From JARBAU01 sp029237525 (GTDB lineage: Archaea; Thermoproteota; Nitrososphaeria; Nitrososphaerales; Nitrososphaeraceae): a DNA stretch of 14,190 nucleotides. Under the pieces are notes generated by a model. The model saw only the letters and a list, made by a program, of their open reading frames with translations. It was not told the DNA's origin and did not search any database. Where the stretch lies: contig DATBKT010000043.1 of assembly GCA_036555705.1 (NCBI GenBank), forward strand, positions 1-14,190, written 5' to 3'. A program made the translations under genes and the position numbers. Shown here in pieces: positions 1 through 6,851 of this stretch. The stretch's first letter is position 1; each line of letters starts with the position of its first letter.

Positions 1-213
1 GAACCGAGAGATGGAATAGGTGGTCATTGCCTACCAAAAGATACTAAAATGTTCTTGCAATCATCCAAATCAATAAAAAGTAAGATATTGGCATCAGCAA
101 TAGAAGTGGATGAAGATTATAGAAGGTATAGGCAAACTAGAACTTTAGTTGTGAAAAGCGATTCACAACACTCTTTCGAAGAGAGTAATTCAGATCTTTA
201 CAAGTCAACTTAA
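1..213 (+). CDS. Nucleotide-sugar dehydrogenase, 3' end only (UDP-glucose/GDP-mannose dehydrogenase family)
   Basis: The open frame enters from the left edge and gives the last 70 residues of a protein. Residues 5-15 read GIGGHCLPKDT, the catalytic-cysteine motif of UDP-glucose/UDP-ManNAc-type dehydrogenases, which oxidise a nucleotide sugar to its uronic acid using two NAD+. The helix that normally closes the central dimerisation domain follows (KSKILASAIEVDEDYRRYR). The protein then ends in an acidic/serine-rich tail about 57 residues after the cysteine motif. Most family members carry another ~120-150 residues here, the UDP-binding C-terminal Rossmann domain, which is absent. It is either a short-form family member or a C-terminally truncated gene; the clean charged tail favours a real short form. 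It lies 57 nt upstream of the PIG-L deacetylase on the same strand, which suggests a shared role in sugar metabolism. The family call is firm; the substrate is unknown. Confidence 0.75.
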   Translation, partial: EPRDGIGGHCLPKDTKMFLQSSKSIKSKILASAIEVDEDYRRYRQTRTLVVKSDSQHSFEESNSDLYKST

Positions 214-270
214 CCTCAAAATAAAAGTTGCTGACAGCGTTCAAATAATCATGGTTAGTAGAAAATCTTT

Positions 271-909
271 ATGAAAACAAAGGAATCGATAGTCGTATTC
301 GGTGCACATCCTGACGACATAGAGATAGGGATGGGTGGAACCGTAGCAAAGCTTGCTCAAAAAAATGATTATGACGTCCACTTGGTAATTGCTACGCTAC
401 CGAATTTCGTTAAAACAGATACTAAGGAGGGGCGTCAATCGGAAGCAATGTTGTCTGCAAAAGTAATGGGATGCAAGGATCCAGACCTTCTTGATTTATC
501 CCCAGAAGAAGTGATTTTCAATCGGAAATTCGTGGGAATCATAGACAAGATTATTAAGGAACGAAAACCGGAAGCAGTATTCACCCAGTGGATTGGTGAC
601 TCGCATCAAGATCATCAAGCACTTACCAGAGCAGTCATTGCAGCATGCAGAGATCTGAATAATATTTTCATGTATGAGACCACAATCCCGGGGGGTGTTA
701 CCGAGTGCGCCTTTAGACCGCAGCTTTATGTAGATATTGCAGGAACTATAGAAGTGAAAAAAGAGGCATTGAATTGTTTCGATTCGCAAAAGATTCGGTG
801 CGGTGAATATTGGATAGATGCAATCATAGGTAGATGTAAGTACAGAGGATATCAATTAAATACGAAGTATGCTGAAGCATTTGAAGTTGTCAGAGTATCA
901 AAGTGGTAA
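271..909 (+). CDS. PIG-L/LmbE-family N-acetylglucosaminyl-type deacetylase
   Basis: The product is 212 aa, a normal length for the family. The N-terminal zinc motif is at residues 12-16 (AHPDD; His13 and Asp16 expected to bind zinc, Asp15 as catalytic base). The second motif SHQDH (111-115) supplies the third zinc ligand, and the C-terminal AEAFEV block (201-206) is also typical. Known members remove acetyl from GlcNAc on a carrier: BshB (GlcNAc-malate, bacillithiol), MshB (mycothiol), PIG-L (GPI) and LmbE-like enzymes. The protein should be cytosolic, with no signal peptide. The ATG at 271 is the first start in frame; another ATG at 251 is out of frame and closes in 8 codons. No Shine-Dalgarno is seen. 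It lies downstream of a nucleotide-sugar dehydrogenase and converges on an ATP-grasp gene next to a BshC-like gene. That makes a BshB-like role attractive, though a surface-glycan deacetylase is equally possible. Confidence 0.9.
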   Translation: MKTKESIVVFGAHPDDIEIGMGGTVAKLAQKNDYDVHLVIATLPNFVKTDTKEGRQSEAMLSAKVMGCKDPDLLDLSPEEVIFNRKFVGIIDKIIKERKPEAVFTQWIGDSHQDHQALTRAVIAACRDLNNIFMYETTIPGGVTECAFRPQLYVDIAGTIEVKKEALNCFDSQKIRCGEYWIDAIIGRCKYRGYQLNTKYAEAFEVVRVSKW

Positions 910-939
910 ATCGTATAAAATAATCTTACCAATTAAATG

Positions 940-2019
940 TTAGAAATAATCAGGGACAATTGAATTACTTTCTATTACTCTTCTTTGAGATGACGTATTT
1001 AAATAAGTCGAATAATCAACGTATACTTCGTTCCAGTATCTCATGCATAACAATTTTTTGTATTTTCTTGCGGTACTTTCTTGATTCATGAATAAATTCC
1101 TCAGGATTATATCTGGTTCATTGATCCCTGCTACTGCTCGCATTGGAGACGTTGCAGAAAATCTTGGATTTATCTCAAAAACCTTCACTTCATCTCCTAC
1201 TTGCATTGCTTGTACATTGACAGGTCCACGAGCCCCAATTTTTAAAGCAATTGCTTCAGCAGGCTGGCGTATATCACTGAAGTTATCAATTATCGCCTTA
1301 TAAGTCTGACCGTGCTTGATTGTCTTTTGAATAGAAATAGATGACAGTACTTTAGTACCTTGTTTGTCAATGGTTACACCAGTCGTGTACTCGGTGCCAT
1401 TTGTTCCAATATACTCCTGAAGTATAGGTTTCCATCCAGCTTCCTCAATTTTCGAAATGTTATACTGTAGCTCGTTTTCATCCTTTACTACTGCAAAATA
1501 TAGAGAACCATATCCTTCTCTCGGTTTTACCACAAGTGGAAAACCGTAGCGAGAAATGAAATTGCACTTGTCATCTGGTAGGCTTGATTCTGTTCTTGAA
1601 AAGTTATTACTTGCCAAGAATTCATAAGTCTTCCATTTGTCTCTAGCAAGTTCTAACACAGTTAAAGGATTAGAAATGATTTTTGCGTTAGTTTCAGCTT
1701 CTATTCTGCGTTGGTATTTGCCGAGAACCAACAGCTCTTCATCGGAGCCGATAAAAATTGCATTTATGTCATTTTTTTTAGATATTGAAATGATACTATC
1801 AATATAATCTGGCGACGATGAAGCTGGCACCAAAAACCCAATAGCGTTGCACCTATACAACCCTGCAGCTTGAGTATTGGCATCTGCAGCAAAAATTCTA
1901 TAAGAAATTGAATCTTCGTTTAAATAGAGATTTGCCCAATTCAAGCATTTCATAATTCCTTCCCCTATTATACCACCAGCTGCAGTGACAAGCACATTAA
2001 GCTGAATTCTTTTACTCAT
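940..2019 (-). CDS. ATP-grasp ligase, carbamoyl-phosphate-synthase-large-subunit-like
   Basis: The product is 359 aa from the ATG at 2019 (MSKRIQLNVLVTAAGG). An in-frame TTG at 2037 would add six residues, but the ATG places the N-terminal Rossmann-like strand naturally. Visible elements are the glycine-rich VTAAGGIIGEG loop (12-22), the ELARDKWKTYEFL helix (123-135) that precedes the ATP-grasp fold, the nucleotide-binding lysine strand FPLVVKPREGYGS (161-173), QEYIGTNGTEYT (201-212) and the Mg-binding EINPRFSAT motif (282-290). The family joins a carboxylate (through an acyl-phosphate) to an amine or similar nucleophile. The acceptor cannot be read from the sequence. The gene is 43 nt downstream of the BshC-like gene on the same strand, so the two probably share a transcript. 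Its 3' end converges on the PIG-L gene 30 nt away. A second ATP-grasp gene starts at 4746. The family call is firm. Confidence 0.88.
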   Translation of the reverse strand: MSKRIQLNVLVTAAGGIIGEGIMKCLNWANLYLNEDSISYRIFAADANTQAAGLYRCNAIGFLVPASSSPDYIDSIISISKKNDINAIFIGSDEELLVLGKYQRRIEAETNAKIISNPLTVLELARDKWKTYEFLASNNFSRTESSLPDDKCNFISRYGFPLVVKPREGYGSLYFAVVKDENELQYNISKIEEAGWKPILQEYIGTNGTEYTTGVTIDKQGTKVLSSISIQKTIKHGQTYKAIIDNFSDIRQPAEAIALKIGARGPVNVQAMQVGDEVKVFEINPRFSATSPMRAVAGINEPDIILRNLFMNQESTARKYKKLLCMRYWNEVYVDYSTYLNTSSQRRVIESNSIVPDYF

Positions 2020-2062
2020 TATCCAATCGCATTTCAATTATAACATGATTTTGGTGATCTAG

Positions 2063-3736
2063 TTACATAGTCAAGGAGACCGGCGTAGCGAGATGATCGT
2101 TAGTTATAAGACCCGCCCTCCATTGGGCCTCGACACCATTCATGCCGAAGTTTACTGCATAGTCTATCATGCAAGGCTTCAAATTAATCGCCGATCTTGC
2201 TTTATTAACAGTCTTAATAGTGCGACGAATTGTTCTCTGAGATTCCTTTAATGGAAATACTTCACTTAAAATGTCATTTATAGATTGTCCAGATCTAATT
2301 CTCATTGTACGTTCACTAATCAACGGGACTATACGTTCAGCAAATCCAGAATCCATACCTTTCAATTTATCCAGATATGATTCTAGTTCTTTCTCATTAT
2401 TTACTCTTATATAGTGGAGTGCTTCTGACTGCCCAATACCCGTATAGACATCATCTGAGGGCCAAACAGTGGTTAAAGGCATGGTGACTTTGAGCTGCTT
2501 AAATGCGAGGCTGCTTACTAGCATGTAACCAAGGCTTCCACCTGTTCCGGAAGCATAGCATCGAATACCGAGTTCTCTGGCAAGAAGTAATAAAATTGGA
2601 ATTGCTCTAGGAGATATTGAATGTATCTTGTCACCTGACAAATCAATGTCATTCACCGAGCCAATTTCAATTCTAAGATCATTCTTGCACGCTATACATT
2701 TTCCTACTAGATATAGGTGTTGTGTCTTGGTTTCCACCAATTTGGCAGATCCCTTACTTCCACATTTACAATGCAGCCACACTGGGGCATTAAGATAAGA
2801 GCTCGAACTAACACCAGTGTTGATCCCTTGACTGGTAAATATAGCCTCACTTTCGTTCAAAGCTACGGCATATTTTTTATAATTAGATATCAGGAATTTG
2901 AACCCGTTTTCGAAAACTTCTGGTATGTCAGACAATCTAACGAATAGTGTATCATATCCCCAAATCCTATTCACAAGACGAGAGATTATAAATGAATTAA
3001 AATCCGCGTAGGATTTACATCTTGAATAGGATTCTAGAACTTCATCCCACAAATCATCGAAATTTTTTATTAGCTGAGATTTGTCTTCTCTCCTCAAAAA
3101 TAATGGTGAATTCGCGTTTCTGAGCCAATAATATACTTGGTTACGCCAAAAGTCTATCAAGGAACTTCTTGGAGTATCCATATTGTGCATCAATCGCCAC
3201 CTATCGTGAGCCCTAATGGGAAACCTGAGCTCAAGAATACCGTTTGCATTACGTACACTAGGCAGCTGGGCGTGCCTTATCCAAAACTCATCCATGAAAT
3301 CATGGTCGACAATTAGAAAGAGATTCACAAATTTTCTACTGTTATCTCTATGTTCAGCTATGGATTTTAGGCATTGCAATAGAATTATTTTCTTGTATAC
3401 ACCTGCGAAGGCAAAGAGATTAGGCTGATGGATTGAAACCAATATTTCGGTGGAAGGCTTTTGTAACGCCGAAAGGGATTCGTTGATTTTGGAGTTATTA
3501 GTGCCTGCTTGATGATGGAAATTGTCTATATATTTGACAATCCTTGCTCTATTTGACATAATAGTCCCAGCCATCGCCGAGGATTGGTTGGTTCGAGAAA
3601 AAAGTTTATCGATGGCTTCGGAGAGGCTTTCAGGAAAAGAAGAGATATAATCACCGATTACCTGATTTCCAACTGTTTCGAATTTCGAAAATAGAGATCT
3701 CACGCTGTGCCGTTGCCCTATTTCCGATGTAGCCAT
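2063..3736 (-). CDS. BshC-like protein (bacillithiol cysteine-adding enzyme family) with inserted zinc ribbon
   Basis: From the ATG at 3736 the product is 557 aa; an ATG at 3754 and a TTG at 3766 are alternatives. I chose 3736 because a TATA box at 3771-3779 would put transcription start near 3748. It aligns by eye with Bacillus BshC (about 540 aa). An N-terminal helical part leads to VSIHQPNLFAFAGVYKKI (100-117), matching the family's GGQQAGLLTGPLYTIHKI. LFLIVDHDF (139-147) matches IFWVAGEDHD. SPRAIP (375-380) then CYASGTGGSLGY (393-404) match TRPLMQ and IAGPGEINYW. The tail PCMIDYAVNFG resembles RIWNIMYYLNRYG. BshC adds cysteine to glucosaminyl-malate. Unusual here is a CxC...CxxC zinc ribbon (Cys323, 325, 347, 350) and a shortened C-terminal coiled coil. 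QQ is HQ, so the substrate may differ. Its neighbour PIG-L deacetylase would be the partner. Fold family likely; function inferred. Confidence 0.72.
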   Translation of the reverse strand: MATSEIGQRHSVRSLFSKFETVGNQVIGDYISSFPESLSEAIDKLFSRTNQSSAMAGTIMSNRARIVKYIDNFHHQAGTNNSKINESLSALQKPSTEILVSIHQPNLFAFAGVYKKIILLQCLKSIAEHRDNSRKFVNLFLIVDHDFMDEFWIRHAQLPSVRNANGILELRFPIRAHDRWRLMHNMDTPRSSLIDFWRNQVYYWLRNANSPLFLRREDKSQLIKNFDDLWDEVLESYSRCKSYADFNSFIISRLVNRIWGYDTLFVRLSDIPEVFENGFKFLISNYKKYAVALNESEAIFTSQGINTGVSSSSYLNAPVWLHCKCGSKGSAKLVETKTQHLYLVGKCIACKNDLRIEIGSVNDIDLSGDKIHSISPRAIPILLLLARELGIRCYASGTGGSLGYMLVSSLAFKQLKVTMPLTTVWPSDDVYTGIGQSEALHYIRVNNEKELESYLDKLKGMDSGFAERIVPLISERTMRIRSGQSINDILSEVFPLKESQRTIRRTIKTVNKARSAINLKPCMIDYAVNFGMNGVEAQWRAGLITNDHLATPVSLTM

Positions 3737-3770
3737 GTAATTGTTAACTAACATTAGAAATCCCAACCAT

Positions 3771-3779
3771 TATATAAAT
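3771..3779 (-). promoter_or_regulatory. TATA-like box upstream of the BshC-like gene
   Basis: Read on the minus strand this is TTATATAAT-like. Its centre is about 39 nt upstream of the ATG at 3736 and 21 nt upstream of the ATG at 3754. With the usual archaeal spacing of about 27 nt to the start of transcription, the transcript would begin near 3748, which favours the ATG at 3736. The 238 nt between this gene and the PHP gene (3767-4004) hold no other feature I can support. Confidence 0.45.
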
Positions 3780-4004
3780 TTCCGTCCAAACGTCTGCAAT
3801 CGTCAACTATTTACTATACGACTCTGAAGGCCAACTAATTTAAGAAGTTTTAATCTATGTCATAGTAGAGAATAGTGTAAGATTATCACCTAAAGTCTTC
3901 ACAAAATAATATAACAGTAAAATGATTGAGAAGATTGTAAGATAAAAACTGATCGAAATTCTCTATACAGCTGATTTGTAATACTTAGAAGCGTTTTTGG
4001 ATTC

Positions 4005-4628
4005 TTACAGTGAGTTTGCAGCGACGATAAGGTCGTTAATATTCTCAAAAGATCCTACTGAGTTGAGACTATGGGCATCGCTTCCCAAGTGAAATCTTAC
4101 TCCCTTAGCTTTAAATGTAAGTATCCAGTCTAACGGCGGTCGACGGTACTTTGAATTTAGTTCAACCACTTTTCGATTTTGAACGATTTCCTCTGCGATC
4201 GAACGTATTTCAGATTCGCTGACCTTCATACCAGGTTCTGGAGCCAGGTGACCTATGACATCAACCGTCGGATCTCTAATAACTGATTTTAGAGCATTTA
4301 TCCAAACCTGTTTATTTCCAAAAACAGAATGAAAGCTCGCTATCACAAAATATTCGGTTCGATATTCGCTCGGACAATCAATATCACCATTTTGAAGAAT
4401 TTTTGCCTCGAATCCGGATAAAATATCTAAAGAGGAGGCAATAGCACACCTTTGTATTTCATCCAGGTATTTCGGAATCCAATCAGATGATTTCCTTACA
4501 TGTTCCGTAAATGCTATCTTCTTTAATCCTTTACTTTTTGCAATTTGAATTACATTGTTTATGGTTAGATCTGGATCAGAATGATCATTATATGTCGAAT
4601 GAATGTGATAATCAGCTAGTTTGTCCAT
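4005..4628 (-). CDS. PHP-domain metallohydrolase (histidinol-phosphatase-like)
   Basis: The product is 207 aa from the ATG at 4628 (MDKLADYHIHS). A GTG at 4652 would add eight residues but would separate the first metal motif from its usual N-terminal position. The full PHP metal-ligand set is visible: HIH (8-10), the TEH motif (41-43), Glu74 in SGFEAK, His100 in ASFHS, His127 in VIGHLAPE, Glu156 in VELNSK, and the SDAHS motif (183-187). The family hydrolyses phosphate esters or amide/phosphodiester bonds with a trinuclear metal site. It includes HisK-type histidinol phosphatases, tyrosine-phosphatase relatives and small polysaccharide-cluster phosphoesterases. With all ligands intact, an active enzyme is expected. 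No histidine-biosynthesis genes are near, and the neighbours are ATP-grasp and BshC-like genes. I therefore infer a role in the same sugar or conjugate pathway rather than in histidine synthesis. The substrate is unknown. Confidence 0.85.
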   Translation of the reverse strand: MDKLADYHIHSTYNDHSDPDLTINNVIQIAKSKGLKKIAFTEHVRKSSDWIPKYLDEIQRCAIASSLDILSGFEAKILQNGDIDCPSEYRTEYFVIASFHSVFGNKQVWINALKSVIRDPTVDVIGHLAPEPGMKVSESEIRSIAEEIVQNRKVVELNSKYRRPPLDWILTFKAKGVRFHLGSDAHSLNSVGSFENINDLIVAANSL

Positions 4629-4714
4629 AGTATTAACTGCTGCCTTTTGCACTGGTTTGGTTGATAGCTAATGATTAAACTAACCTACTATATATATAAA
4701 TATTTATTACTTCG

Positions 4715-4723
4715 ATAAATATA
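4715..4723 (+). promoter_or_regulatory. TATA box for the second ATP-grasp gene
   Basis: ATAAATATA is centred 27 nt upstream of the TTG start at 4746, exactly the spacing expected for a leaderless archaeal transcript. A second, longer AT run at about 4689-4706 (TATATATAAATATTTA) lies between this box and the divergent PHP gene and could serve either strand. If used by the PHP gene, it implies a leader of about 40 nt. Confidence 0.5.
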
Positions 4724-4745
4724 CTATACCTCTTGGTAATGTCCG

Positions 4746-5747
4746 TTGGCTAGACCTGAAATATCTGTAGTTCTTGTTCCAGGCGCAGCCGCACCATCGG
4801 GCATAAATGCAATCAAGTCTTTGAGAATGGGCGGATATAAAGGTAAGATTGTTGCTACAGATTCAAGTTATCTTTCAGCTGGGTTTTTCATGTCTGACTT
4901 TAACGAGGTAATCCCTGAAGCTGATAATCAATCATTTCTGCAGAGATTGTTGGAAATAATTAAATCGCATAAGGTTCAAGTTCTTCTGCCTACTTCAGGT
5001 TATGATATATACCCTTACAGTGAGCATCGAAAATTACTGCAGGACATGGGAGTACATGCAATAGTCAGCGATAGAAAGAGCCTTGAAATTTGTCGTGACA
5101 AGATGCAGACCTATCACTTTCTGCGGAATAATTATTCCTTGCCTTTTACTACGGAACATGCTAACAATATCAACCAGTTCCCAATCATCGCCAAGCCAAG
5201 ATTCGGAAAAGGTAGTCGTGGTATTATTAGGATCGATGACGAATCTGAGCTTAAATATGTTTCATCAAAAATGGATGATTTTATTTATCAGGAGTTCCTT
5301 CCCGGAACAGAGTACACGATTGATGTCCTATCTGATCTGAATGAGAAATCTATGATTGCCGTGCCGCGGATTAGAATTCAGACAAAGGCTGGGATCTCCA
5401 CAAAAGGTAAAATTGTACGAGACTCTAAGCTCGAAGATCAGTGTATGGATATTGCTAATCGTATACGGATAAGAGGACCATGTTGTATTCAGATGAAGGA
5501 ATCTGATGACGGCAGTCTGAAGCTTGTTGAGGTAAATCCAAGGATGGGAGGAGGTACAATTTTCGCAACCCTAGCTGGAGTAAACTTCCCATCACTTTTG
5601 TTAGATCTTGTCGAAAATAAGAAAATTGTTCTACCCAAGATAGATGAAGTTACGATTGTAAGATATTTCGAGGAAATCGTGATTAGAAATGAGGTACATC
5701 GGAATATTGAATCTGATATTATACCCAAACAGAATTATCTGGCATAA
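4746..5747 (+). CDS. ATP-grasp ligase, second paralogue (CarB-like)
   Basis: The product is 333 aa. It begins at TTG 4746: a stop lies three codons upstream, and the next in-frame ATG is codon 28, which would remove the first beta strand and glycine loop (VVLVPGAAAPSGINAIKSLR, 8-27). Further elements are LPTSGYDIYP (81-90), the pre-domain helix SLEICRDKMQTYHFLRNN (112-129), the nucleotide lysine strand FPIIAKPRFGKGSRG (145-159), YQEFLPGTEYTIDV (181-194) and the metal motif VEVNPRMGGGT (261-271). The layout matches the other ATP-grasp protein in the window (940-2019), but the sequences are only distantly similar, so the two probably act on different substrates. The role is formation of an amide or ester bond using ATP. 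It is divergent from the PHP gene across a TATA-rich spacer. The family call is firm. Confidence 0.88.
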   Translation: MARPEISVVLVPGAAAPSGINAIKSLRMGGYKGKIVATDSSYLSAGFFMSDFNEVIPEADNQSFLQRLLEIIKSHKVQVLLPTSGYDIYPYSEHRKLLQDMGVHAIVSDRKSLEICRDKMQTYHFLRNNYSLPFTTEHANNINQFPIIAKPRFGKGSRGIIRIDDESELKYVSSKMDDFIYQEFLPGTEYTIDVLSDLNEKSMIAVPRIRIQTKAGISTKGKIVRDSKLEDQCMDIANRIRIRGPCCIQMKESDDGSLKLVEVNPRMGGGTIFATLAGVNFPSLLLDLVENKKIVLPKIDEVTIVRYFEEIVIRNEVHRNIESDIIPKQNYLA

Positions 5748-6312
5748 CTTCGATCCATTTCACTATTCTAAAATTATCCTCTAGCAGGATCTAATTAACT
5801 CACTAAACTGTTACTCCCTCACTTGCAGTATGATGATTAGTGAGAAATAGTTCAAGAACCTGTGGACCCAACTTCAACCTGAGTTAATCATTTGATTGAA
5901 TGTCATATATGCTCCCTGTTTCTGGTTTTAGTAATGATTGGACAGCTCCGAACACACTTATTCATATTTCACATGCCTGCTGGTAGCTGTAATCTGTTTT
6001 CTAATATGGTGAGAAGCCACCATAGTGACATTGTTAACAACTGGATAAATCTTGCCATGTGTAAATTTAGCTGGCTTTAATTGGCAGAACCTGCGATAGG
6101 TATGAAACGCAATCTGGCCCAAAGTAAGGATTATTCGAGCTTGTTTTAGAATCTGTAGTTTCTTTAGAAGGTGGCCAGACCATTTTTCTATTTTCTATTG
6201 ATAAAGGCAAATTATTTAGAGTGGGCATTTTACCACGGAGATGATTTGAGCCTTTAGAACTTGTCAATCATGTCTCTAATCACTAGTTTGAATGTTCGCC
6301 TTGTTTTCTTAT

Positions 6313-6603
6313 TTATTGGCTGACAGAGCCACCGCCAATAAAAATATGTCTACCTATATCTACACCATAAGCAGCTGGGGTCATATCAATTATTAAAAAC
6401 TTGGCTCTAAGGTCGCAGCAGCTGGGGATATATCTTAATTCATATCTTTCATTTGCGGATCGCTTATTTTTTGATCTGTCTATATTGGCAATGTAATATG
6501 GTAAACGTGGAAACAGTATGCAATAAATAAACCCTCTTGTCAAATCTGAAAAAATAGGATTCACTTGAAAGAATAATATGAAAAAGCTAAGACGAAAACC
6601 CAT
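6313..6603 (-). CDS. Possible small hypothetical protein (doubtful)
   Basis: A 96-codon open frame starting at ATG. The N-terminus is hydrophobic (GFRLSFFILFFQ), the middle is basic, and the end is glycine-rich (HIFIGGGSVSQ). I do not recognise it. A T-rich run at 6631-6639 lies about 32 nt upstream on the minus strand, but it is a poor TATA box. Because it is the longest frame in an otherwise gene-free 1.1 kb, it may be a real lineage-specific gene or the remnant of one. Frames of this length do occur by chance in AT-rich DNA. Confidence 0.2.
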   Translation of the reverse strand: MGFRLSFFILFFQVNPIFSDLTRGFIYCILFPRLPYYIANIDRSKNKRSANERYELRYIPSCCDLRAKFLIIDMTPAAYGVDIGRHIFIGGGSVSQ

Positions 6604-6778
6604 TCAGTAGTGTTACTGGCACCAGATTCATTAAAAAATCTCGCTCCAGTAAATCAATGCGATCAAGATGATGGTCACACTTAGAAATCAATGTTTAAGG
6701 CCCATGTATGATTGAACAACTTTTCGTCAATAGTAACTACATGACAAAACAAGTGACTCGATATAACTAGGTATCATA

Positions 6779-6801
6779 AATGATTTCTGATTGAAATCAT
6801 T
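6779..6801. repeat. Perfect 9-bp inverted repeat upstream of the DUF92 gene
   Basis: AATGATTTC (6779-6787) and GAAATCATT (6793-6801) are perfect reverse complements separated by 5 nt. The repeat ends a few bases before an AT-rich, TATA-like stretch (TTATAATTA, about 6807-6815), which lies about 40 nt upstream of the GTG at 6852. A dyad abutting the TATA box is a common position for an archaeal regulator site. Function is inferred from geometry only. Confidence 0.4.
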
Positions 6802-6851
6802 AAACTTATAATTATTGAAGACTATGTATATGAGGTAAATGGAATAACCTT

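Larger units (their letters stand above)
5748..6851. other. 1.1-kb stretch without a defensible gene
   Basis: All frames here are broken into short pieces of at most 96 codons. None shows a recognisable motif, and none has a well-placed TATA box. The 62-codon plus-strand frame at 5892-6080 starts at TTG and is cysteine/hydrophobic-rich. The 66-codon minus frame at 6067-6267 starts at TTG and is proline/serine-rich. A perfect 8-bp inverted repeat (CTCACTAA at 5799-5806, TTAGTGAG at 5837-5844) is present but is short enough to be chance. I see no tRNA, no insertion-sequence ends and no CRISPR repeats. The stretch may be decayed coding sequence or a non-coding RNA locus; I cannot tell which. Confidence 0.5.

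Noticed and set aside
2885..2915. tRNA T-arm-like sequence (GGAATTTGAACCCG)
   Set aside because: Lies inside the BshC-like coding sequence in frame with conserved protein; no acceptor or anticodon arms around it.
5799..5844. 8-bp inverted repeat CTCACTAA / TTAGTGAG
   Set aside because: Short arms with a ~30-nt loop in AT-rich DNA are expected by chance and it is not near a gene start.
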